Shown here: positions 1-5,002 of the stretch, one piece after another
How the letters are laid out: each line of letters starts with the position of its first letter
Position numbering within the stretch: position 1 is the stretch's first letter
Assembly: GCA_947461155.1 (NCBI GenBank)
Contig: CANHKE010000135.1
Span: 1-5,002 of the forward strand
Source: Cytophagaceae bacterium
GTDB lineage: Bacteria > Bacteroidota > Bacteroidia > Cytophagales > Spirosomataceae
Direction of reading: 5' to 3'
DNA: 5,002 bases
Notes under the pieces: model-generated
Told to the model about the DNA's origin: nothing
Databases searched by the model: none
Seen by the model: only the letters and a program-made list of their open reading frames with translations
Program-made: the position numbers and the translations under genes

Positions 1-833
1 AAAACCTTATCTGGATGGCTCAAACTATCAGCTGGCAACACAACTACAAATTCATGCCCATTTAATTGTTCCCAATCAGACCAGCGATGTAACGGATTAT
101 TCACTTGAACTGGCTTAGCCCCAGGAGTCAATGATTGACTATATAGCACAGAAAGGGTGATTTCTCCTGTAGTCCCCATTTCCTCCTGAAATTGCAATCG
201 ATTAATCACTTTTGCCTTCTTGTCTTTCTCATTCTGTGCTAAATACGCACGAATCTCATCCAAATTACCATTTGGATTTGCTTTGGCGATAGGCACATAT
301 TGCGCATTTGATATACCTGGTTTTTCCAAGGTCCATGACGGACGTGATTTGGATTTATTCAAGGTACTATCGCCATAAAAATCTTTCAATGAAATCGAAG
401 ACTGATAGAAAATCGCATCCCCTGCCTTTGACCAAACCGGATTTTGCACCCCTACCGCAGAAGTCGTCACAGCAAGAGGTTCGCCCCCAGCCAGCGACAA
501 TACATATGCCTGCGATTTCAATCCCAAATCACGTGCAAATAAGATACTCCGACCATCCGGACTCCACGAAGGACTTGAAATGCTAAATTTTCCACCTGTC
601 AACGGACGATTGGCTTTCGTGCCTAAATCACCTACAAACAAATGCGTTTGATAGACAAAGTCTCCTTTCTTCTCCACATCATCCTCAATCGACATAACCG
701 TATATAAATAAGATTTGCCATCCGGTGCAAACGAAGGCTTTCCGGCTGTTTTAATTTTTAATAAATCCGTAACCTGAATGGTTTGTTGCGCAAAAGCACC
801 CAAAGAAATAAGTAGGAAGAATAATATCCGCAT
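1..833 (-). CDS. Secreted S9 family peptidase (prolyl oligopeptidase/acylaminoacyl-peptidase type), N-terminal part, truncated by window edge
   Basis: An open frame runs from an ATG at 833-831 to the window edge without a stop (277 codons); the remainder lies outside. Residues 1-15 form a signal peptide: Met-Arg, a hydrophobic core (ILFFLLISLG) and an AFA cleavage site followed by QQ. This fits Sec export and the Gln-at-+1 habit of Bacteroidota. The mature part starts with VTDLLKIKTAGKPSFAPDGK, the usual opening of Bacteroidota S9 peptidases, and carries PD40/TolB-like beta-propeller blades near residues 33-47 (FAPDGK), 88-102 (SWSPDGR) and a degenerate one at 131-145 (VWSKAGD). The propeller normally gates an alpha/beta-hydrolase domain with a Ser-Asp-His triad; that domain is not visible here, so peptidase activity is inferred. 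The start is supported by the signal peptide. The gene lies immediately behind the leu terminator and is probably functionally unrelated to the operon. A propeller fused to another hydrolase or amidohydrolase domain is the main alternative. Confidence 0.8.
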   Translation of the reverse strand, partial: MRILFFLLISLGAFAQQTIQVTDLLKIKTAGKPSFAPDGKSYLYTVMSIEDDVEKKGDFVYQTHLFVGDLGTKANRPLTGGKFSISSPSWSPDGRSILFARDLGLKSQAYVLSLAGGEPLAVTTSAVGVQNPVWSKAGDAIFYQSSISLKDFYGDSTLNKSKSRPSWTLEKPGISNAQYVPIAKANPNGNLDEIRAYLAQNEKDKKAKVINRLQFQEEMGTTGEITLSVLYSQSLTPGAKPVQVNNPLHRWSDWEQLNGHEFVVVLPADSLSHPDKV

Positions 834-838
834 AAGAC

Positions 839-875
839 AAAAAAATAAGGCTTGCGAAATATCTCGCAAGCCTTA
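839..875 (-). terminator. Rho-independent terminator of the leu operon
   Basis: On the minus strand, a perfect 12-bp inverted repeat (TAAGGCTTGCGA at 875-864 and TCGCAAGCCTTA at 857-846) encloses a 6-nt loop. Seven T residues (845-839) follow directly. Six of the 12 pairs are G-C. The hairpin begins 24 nt after the leuB stop codon, as expected for the end of the operon. There is no T tract on the plus-strand side, so it should act only on minus-strand transcription. The T tract ends 5 nt before the ATG of the downstream peptidase gene, so the structure also occupies that gene's leader. Confidence 0.9.
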
Positions 876-899
876 AAATTATAAATAAATTGAATAAGA

Positions 900-1973
900 T
901 TAGATCAACTTCAAAATTTCTTCTCCAATCGCATCTGTTCCTAAAATCATCGATTTATCGGTAGACGCATCCGCAATATCTCCAGTACGAAATCCTTTCT
1001 TCAATACCTGATCTACCGCATTAATCACCACTTCAGATTCTGCTTTCATGCCGAATGAAATATCCAACAACAAAGCCACAGATAATACAGAAGCCATTGG
1101 GTTTGCCAATCCTTTACCTGTAATATCATGCGCTGAACCATGAATTGGTTCATAAACACCTGTTCCATCACCGATCGATGCAGATGCAAGCATCCCCATC
1201 GAACCAGCAATTTGAGACGCTTCATCGGTTAAAATATCACCAAACAAATTAGCCGTTACAACCACGTCAAAACGCTTCGGATCTTTGATCAACAACATCG
1301 CTGTTGCATCCACAAATTGATATTCTACCGTTACATCCGGATATTCCAAAGCTAACTTTTGAATCTCCTCACGCCATAAACGCGAAGATTCCAACACATT
1401 TGCCTTATCCACGGAAACTAAATGTTTCTTACGCGTACGCGCCGCTTCGAAAGCCTTGCGACCGATTCTTTCCACTTCGTACCGACTGTATTCCGCTACA
1501 TCATAAGCCGTATCCCCATTGTTTTTTCGACCTTTTTCACCGAAATAAATATCTCCCGTCAATTCACGGAAAAACAAAATATCAGCTCCTTTTAAGATTT
1601 CTGGCTTAATGCTCGATGCAGACAACAACTCATCAAACAATTTGATCGGACGAAGATTCGCGTACAAACCTAATTCCTTACGCATCTTTAATAAACCTTG
1701 CTCTGGACGAACCTTAGCCGATGGATCATTATCGTATTTGGGATGACCTACTGCGCCGAATAAAACCGCGTCAGAAGCCTTCATTTTTTCTAATGTTTCT
1801 GCTGGAAGCGCATCACCTGTTGCCTCAATCGCCACGTGACCGATTAACGCTTCATCATACGTAAAATCATGACCGAATTTAGCCGCGATTTTTTCCAATA
1901 CTTTTTTACCTACTTCGGTTACTTCTTGTCCAATTCCATCACCTGGAACAATTAGGATATGTTTTTTTGCCAT
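900..1973 (-). CDS. leuB: 3-isopropylmalate dehydrogenase LeuB
   Basis: LeuB is a cytosolic, metal- and NAD-dependent enzyme. It oxidises and decarboxylates 3-isopropylmalate to 2-oxoisocaproate (leucine pathway) and in citramalate pathways converts beta-methyl-D-malate to 2-oxobutyrate. The 357-residue length is normal for the family. Visible motifs in order are: the N-terminal PGDGIGQEV (residues 10-18); the substrate segment RPEQGLLKMRKELGL with Glu91, Leu94, Leu95 and Arg98; NLRP with Arg108; RELTGDIYFGEKGR with Arg136 and Tyr143; Lys190 in VDKANVLE; and metal-binding Asp222, Asp246 and Asp250 (FVDATAM, NLFGDILTDEAS). The NAD loop EPIHGSAHDITGKGLANP (275-292) keeps the Asp (283) typical of NAD-dependent members but has His282 where the commonest form has Pro. 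The ATG at 1973 lies 10 nt after the synthase stop in an AT-only leader with no Shine-Dalgarno. It is the last gene before the terminator. The motif set rules out isocitrate dehydrogenase; tartrate or homoisocitrate dehydrogenase is unlikely given the leu context. Confidence 0.97.
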   Translation of the reverse strand: MAKKHILIVPGDGIGQEVTEVGKKVLEKIAAKFGHDFTYDEALIGHVAIEATGDALPAETLEKMKASDAVLFGAVGHPKYDNDPSAKVRPEQGLLKMRKELGLYANLRPIKLFDELLSASSIKPEILKGADILFFRELTGDIYFGEKGRKNNGDTAYDVAEYSRYEVERIGRKAFEAARTRKKHLVSVDKANVLESSRLWREEIQKLALEYPDVTVEYQFVDATAMLLIKDPKRFDVVVTANLFGDILTDEASQIAGSMGMLASASIGDGTGVYEPIHGSAHDITGKGLANPMASVLSVALLLDISFGMKAESEVVINAVDQVLKKGFRTGDIADASTDKSMILGTDAIGEEILKLI

Positions 1974-1983
1974 TATATATGTA

Positions 1984-3495
1984 TTAAATCAAATTCAACA
2001 TTTTTTGCGTCGCCTTAATCGCAGAAACCGTTTGGTCACTATCCAAACCACGCGTAATTAATTCTCTACCTCCAAAATTCCAGGTAATAATCGTTTCACA
2101 CAAAGCATCCGATTCGCCTCCCGGTGGGATACGTACCGCATAATCGGTCAATTGAGCCAAATTTTGACCTTTTTTCTCAAAGATTAACGCCAACGCGTGC
2201 ATAAATGCATCGTATTGTCCATCTCCCTGCGCATGTTCTTCAAAAATCTCCCCATCGACCGAAATTTTCAAGGTAACCGATGGACGAAGATCTTTGGAAT
2301 GCGTCAACACATAATTCAAAACCTGCACGCGCTCCTCAATCGCATTCGAATCCAAAACATCCGAAATGATGTAAGGCAAATCATTTTGCGTCACGACCTC
2401 TTTCCGATCGCCCAATTCAATGATTCGTTGGGTTACTTTCTTCAAATCCTGATCCGACAATTGAATTCCCAATGCCGCCAAGTTATTTTCAATATTTGCC
2501 TTTCCAGACGTTTTACCTAACGCATATTTACGCTCACGGCCAAAACGCTCCGGCATCAACTCATTGAAATATAAATTATTTTTCTTGTCTCCATCCGCAT
2601 GAATTCCCGCGGTTTGGGTGAATACATTTTCACCTACTACTGGTTTGTTGACCGGAATCCGGAAACCAGAAAATGTCTCGACCAATTTACTTACGGTATA
2701 CAAAGACTTTTCGCAAACCGAAGTTTTAATATCTTTTTGGTAATCATTCAACACCGCGATAACAGACGCTAAAGGCGCATTTCCAGCCCGTTCGCCCATG
2801 CCATTCACCGTTAAGTGCAAGCCATGAATACCATTCCGAACCGCCTCAAGCGCATTTGCCGTACCTAAATCATAGTCGTTGTGCGCATGAAAATCAAAAT
2901 GGGTAGTCGGATAACGACCCACCAATTCTTTAATGTATTCCGCTGTTTCCCAATGGGTTAACACACCCAAGGTATCTGGAAGCAACACCCGTTTGACGGG
3001 CAATTGCGTTAAAAAATCCAAGTATTGCAACACGTAATCCTTCGAATTACGCATGCCATTACTCCAATCCTCTAAATATACATTCACCGATAAACCTTTC
3101 GAAATCGCCAAATGAATCGTTTCTTCAATTTCAGCGAAATGTTGGGCAGGTGTTTTTTTCAATTGGTGCTGCAAGTGATTCAGTGATCCTTTGGTCAATA
3201 AATTCATGACCTTTGCACCTGCGTCAAGCATCCACTGCACTGATGTTCCACCATCCACGAATGTCAAGACCTCAACTCGATCCAAATATCCAGCTGTAGC
3301 TGCCCACGTAGTGATTTTTTTTACTGCTTGAAATTCCCCTTCCGAAACACGTGCAGACGCAATCTCAATGCGATCGACTTTTAATTCAGTCAATAACAAT
3401 TGAGCAATAGTCAGTTTTTCCGAAGCTGAGAAGGATACGCCGCTGGTCTGTTCACCATCCCGAAGCGTGGTATCCATGATTTCAATATGCCGCAT
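1984..3495 (-). CDS. cimA: Probable (R)-citramalate synthase (alpha-isopropylmalate/citramalate synthase family)
   Basis: The 503-residue protein belongs to the DRE-TIM LeuA/CimA family. It condenses acetyl-CoA with a 2-oxoacid, predicted here to be pyruvate giving (R)-citramalate. The catalytic TIM barrel (about 1-290) shows DTTLRDGEQTSGVSFS (Arg12, Asp13), VYLEDWSNGMRNS (Tyr140, Glu142), LPDTLG (Thr175), the metal histidines HAHNDYDLGTANA (203, 205) and NGMGERAGN. The subdomain motif GIHADGDKKNNLY (His299, Asp301) and YALGKTSGKA follow. Residues about 385-503 form the allosteric LeuA dimer domain (GDGQYDAFMHAL, VRIPPGGESDAL, DSDQTVSA). Compared with my recollection of Leptospira CimA, the pyruvate-pocket residues Leu81, Leu104 and Tyr144 are all present, as Leu77, Leu100 and Tyr140. 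I chose the ATG at 3495, 4 nt after the leuD stop, because family members begin just before DTTLRDGEQ; a TTG at 3516 would overlap leuD by 17 nt. Automatic pipelines may call it 2-isopropylmalate synthase (leuA). The family is certain; the substrate is inferred. Confidence 0.9.
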   Translation of the reverse strand: MRHIEIMDTTLRDGEQTSGVSFSASEKLTIAQLLLTELKVDRIEIASARVSEGEFQAVKKITTWAATAGYLDRVEVLTFVDGGTSVQWMLDAGAKVMNLLTKGSLNHLQHQLKKTPAQHFAEIEETIHLAISKGLSVNVYLEDWSNGMRNSKDYVLQYLDFLTQLPVKRVLLPDTLGVLTHWETAEYIKELVGRYPTTHFDFHAHNDYDLGTANALEAVRNGIHGLHLTVNGMGERAGNAPLASVIAVLNDYQKDIKTSVCEKSLYTVSKLVETFSGFRIPVNKPVVGENVFTQTAGIHADGDKKNNLYFNELMPERFGRERKYALGKTSGKANIENNLAALGIQLSDQDLKKVTQRIIELGDRKEVVTQNDLPYIISDVLDSNAIEERVQVLNYVLTHSKDLRPSVTLKISVDGEIFEEHAQGDGQYDAFMHALALIFEKKGQNLAQLTDYAVRIPPGGESDALCETIITWNFGGRELITRGLDSDQTVSAIKATQKMLNLI

Positions 3496-3499
3496 CCGA

Positions 3500-4090
3500 T
3501 TAACGATTAGTTGCAAAAGCAGCGATTTCAGACTTCATCGCTTGTAAGTAATCGATGTCATCAAAACCATTCAACAAATTATGTTTCTTATATCCGTTGA
3601 TCGCAAACGACTCAGAAGCGCCTGTCGCCGAAATGGTGATGGTCTGCGAAGGCAAATCAACGACTAGTTCCGTCTTGGGATCTTTTTCAATCGCTTCAAA
3701 AATTTGATGCAAAAACTCAGGAGAAACTTGAACTGGCAAAATACCTACGTTAATCGCATTTCCACGGAAAATATCCGCAAAGAAAGACGATACCACGCAA
3801 CGGAAGCCATAATCATAAATCGCCCAAGCCGCGTGTTCCCGTGAAGATCCCGAACCGAAATTCTTCCCTCCTACGAGAATCTTGCCTGAATAAGTTGGGT
3901 TATTCAAAACGAAATCCGCTTTTGGCTGATCGTTTTTATCATAACGCCAATCTCTAAATAAATTATCACCGAATCCCTTACGCTCCGTTGCTTTTAAGAA
4001 ACGAGCAGGGATGATTTGGTCAGTATCCACATTCTCGATAGGCATGGGAACCGCCGTACTTGTCAAAACACTAAAACTATCGTAAGCCAT
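3500..4090 (-). CDS. leuD: 3-isopropylmalate dehydratase small subunit LeuD
   Basis: LeuD is the small swivel subunit of isopropylmalate isomerase. With LeuC it interconverts 2- and 3-isopropylmalate through a dehydrated intermediate in the cytosol, and citramalate to beta-methylmalate in citramalate-using organisms. The length of 196 residues matches the bacterial form (about 200). Family motifs are [14 protein letters not shown] (residues 20-33), followed by [18 protein letters not shown] (74-91), whose SSREHA segment belongs to the active site, and then [17 protein letters not shown] (104-120). The C-terminal [18 protein letters not shown] is also typical. The ATG at 4090 lies 18 nt after the leuC stop, and the TAA at 3502-3500 is 4 nt before the preferred synthase start, so translation of the two is probably coupled. 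No Shine-Dalgarno is visible. Nothing is truncated or missing. Confidence 0.97.
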   Translation of the reverse strand: MAYDSFSVLTSTAVPMPIENVDTDQIIPARFLKATERKGFGDNLFRDWRYDKNDQPKADFVLNNPTYSGKILVGGKNFGSGSSREHAAWAIYDYGFRCVVSSFFADIFRGNAINVGILPVQVSPEFLHQIFEAIEKDPKTELVVDLPSQTITISATGASESFAINGYKKHNLLNGFDDIDYLQAMKSEIAAFATNR

Positions 4091-4108
4091 ATTGCGCTAG
4101 ATTAAATC

Positions 4109-5002
4109 TTATAAAAATACTCTTGGATCTGTTACAACCCCGGTTACTGCCGCAGCAGCAGCCACTAATGGACTCGCCAACAACGTGCGAGAACCAGGCC
4201 CTTGACGGCCTTCGAAATTACGATTAGACGTACTCACCGCATATTTCCCTGCTGGAATCTTGTCGTCATTCATCGCCAAACACGCCGAACAACCCGGTTG
4301 GCGCAACACAAATCCCGCCTCCGTCAAAATATCCAAAATACCTTCTTCTTTAATTTGAGCTTCCACGATATGTGAACCTGGAACGACCCAAGCCGTCACA
4401 TGATCCGCTTTTTTACGACCTTTCACAATCGAAGCAAATGCTCTAAAGTCTTCAATGCGCCCATTCGTACAAGAACCAATAAACACATAATCTACTTGCT
4501 TACCAATCATCGCATCATCCTCCTCAAAACCCATGTAATCCAATGATTTCGCATAAGTTGCTACACCACCTTCAACATCCGTTGCTTTAGGAATGTGCTT
4601 TGAAATACCCATACCCATGCCTGGATTCGTACCATACGTAATCATCGGCTCAATATCAGCAGCACTGAAATTGATTTCAACATCAAAAGATGCACCAGCA
4701 TCCGTTTTCAATGTCTTCCAATACGCTAATTGCGTATCCCAATCCGCACCTTGCGGTGCTAAGGCACGACCTTCAATGTAATCAAATGTTGTTTGGTCTG
4801 GCGCAATCATACCACCACGCGCACCCATTTCAATACTTAAATTACAAACTGTCATACGACCTTCCATGGTCATATTTTCGAACACATCACCCGCATATTC
4901 CACGAAGTAACCTGTTGCACCAGATGTAGTCAGCTTGGAAATAATATATAAAGCCACGTCTTTTGGCGTAACTCCTTTACCCAATACACCGTTGACGTTA
5001 AT
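4109..5002 (-). CDS. leuC: 3-isopropylmalate dehydratase large subunit LeuC, C-terminal part, truncated by window edge
   Basis: LeuC is the catalytic, [4Fe-4S]-containing large subunit of isopropylmalate isomerase and an aconitase-family partner of LeuD. The frame is open to position 5002, giving 297 residues, about two thirds of the usual 465; roughly the first 170 residues lie outside. The fragment begins [15 protein letters not shown] and then shows [18 protein letters not shown]. The cluster cysteines are Cys178 in IGSCTNGR and Cys238 and Cys241 in [10 protein letters not shown], counted from the first visible residue. Their spacing of 60 and 3 residues matches characterised LeuC. The C-terminus [20 protein letters not shown] continuing to VVTDPRVFL is the substrate-binding end typical of LeuC. 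A TTG at 4984-4982 lies inside conserved LeuC sequence and is not the start. It is the first visible gene of the operon, so any promoter or leader regulation lies outside the window. Confidence 0.97.
   Translation of the reverse strand: MNVNGVLGKGVTPKDVALYIISKLTTSGATGYFVEYAGDVFENMTMEGRMTVCNLSIEMGARGGMIAPDQTTFDYIEGRALAPQGADWDTQLAYWKTLKTDAGASFDVEINFSAADIEPMITYGTNPGMGMGISKHIPKATDVEGGVATYAKSLDYMGFEEDDAMIGKQVDYVFIGSCTNGRIEDFRAFASIVKGRKKADHVTAWVVPGSHIVEAQIKEEGILDILTEAGFVLRQPGCSACLAMNDDKIPAGKYAVSTSNRNFEGRQGPGSRTLLASPLVAAAAAVTGVVTDPRVFL

Noticed and set aside
308..586. Plus-strand open frame of 92 codons
   Set aside because: It lies wholly within the minus-strand peptidase frame, which has a signal peptide and propeller motifs. 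The plus-strand product has no recognisable domain and no good initiation context.
836..848. TATTTTTTTG read as a Bacteroidota -7 promoter box (TAnnTTTG)
   Set aside because: The spacing between TA and TTTG is two bases too long, transcription would start at or inside the coding region, and the T run is fully explained as the terminator tract.
1304..1609. Plus-strand open frame of 101 codons antisense to leuB
   Set aside because: It is a shadow of a well-conserved leuB. Its product is His/Pro-rich low-information sequence with no motif.
2197..2520. Plus-strand open frame of 107 codons antisense to the synthase
   Set aside because: It is a shadow of the synthase regulatory domain, and its product resembles no family.
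4593..4929. Two overlapping plus-strand open frames (62 and 79 codons) antisense to leuC
   Set aside because: They overlap each other and the conserved LeuC coding sequence, so both are chance frames.
4982..4984. TTG as a possible start of LeuC
   Set aside because: It falls within conserved LeuC sequence, and the frame continues in family-like fashion (INVNGV) to the window edge, so the gene is simply cut by the window.
1..5002. Mobile element, CRISPR, tRNA/rRNA or novel defence system
   Set aside because: No direct repeat arrays, transposase or integrase motifs, cloverleaf-like sequences or unexplained gene-sized gaps were seen. Coding sequence covers nearly the whole window with familiar biosynthetic genes.

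Overview
The window is a gene-dense stretch of a bacterial chromosome with every recognisable gene on the minus strand. Read in that direction (high to low coordinates) the order is leuC (3' part only), leuD, a citramalate/2-isopropylmalate synthase, leuB, a strong intrinsic terminator, and then the 5' part of a gene for a secreted S9-type peptidase that leaves the window at position 1. Several traits point to Bacteroidota, most likely a Cytophagia-like or Flavobacteria-like lineage: AT-rich leaders without Shine-Dalgarno sequences, a signal peptide whose predicted cleavage leaves Gln at +1, the S9 peptidase type, and the leuC-leuD-synthase-leuB order. Genus cannot be named from this sequence.

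Layout: 5002-4109 leuC (C-terminal 297 residues); 4090-3500 leuD; 3495-1984 synthase; 1973-900 leuB; 899-834 intergenic, with a 12-bp perfect hairpin and a T7 tract; 833-1 N-terminal 277 residues of an exported beta-propeller/S9 peptidase. The four biosynthetic genes are separated by only 18, 4 and 10 nt, so they look like one transcript ending at the terminator. There is no gene-free stretch over 100 bases, and no tRNA, rRNA, CRISPR array, insertion sequence or phage element is visible.

How they work together: LeuC and LeuD form isopropylmalate isomerase and LeuB is the following oxidative decarboxylase. The synthase in the third position would usually be labelled 2-isopropylmalate synthase. 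However, from its N-terminus to its regulatory domain it reads like the Leptospira interrogans (R)-citramalate synthase, including the three residues known to form the pyruvate-methyl pocket. If that is right, this operon feeds pyruvate into 2-oxobutyrate for isoleucine without threonine. The same LeuCD and LeuB would also serve leucine synthesis, with a true LeuA encoded elsewhere, perhaps just upstream of the window.

The region is essentially housekeeping metabolism, and I see no evidence of a novel defence or mobile system. The points most worth checking are the identity of the synthase, the substitutions in its predicted allosteric pocket, and the terminator sitting almost directly on the start codon of the peptidase gene.
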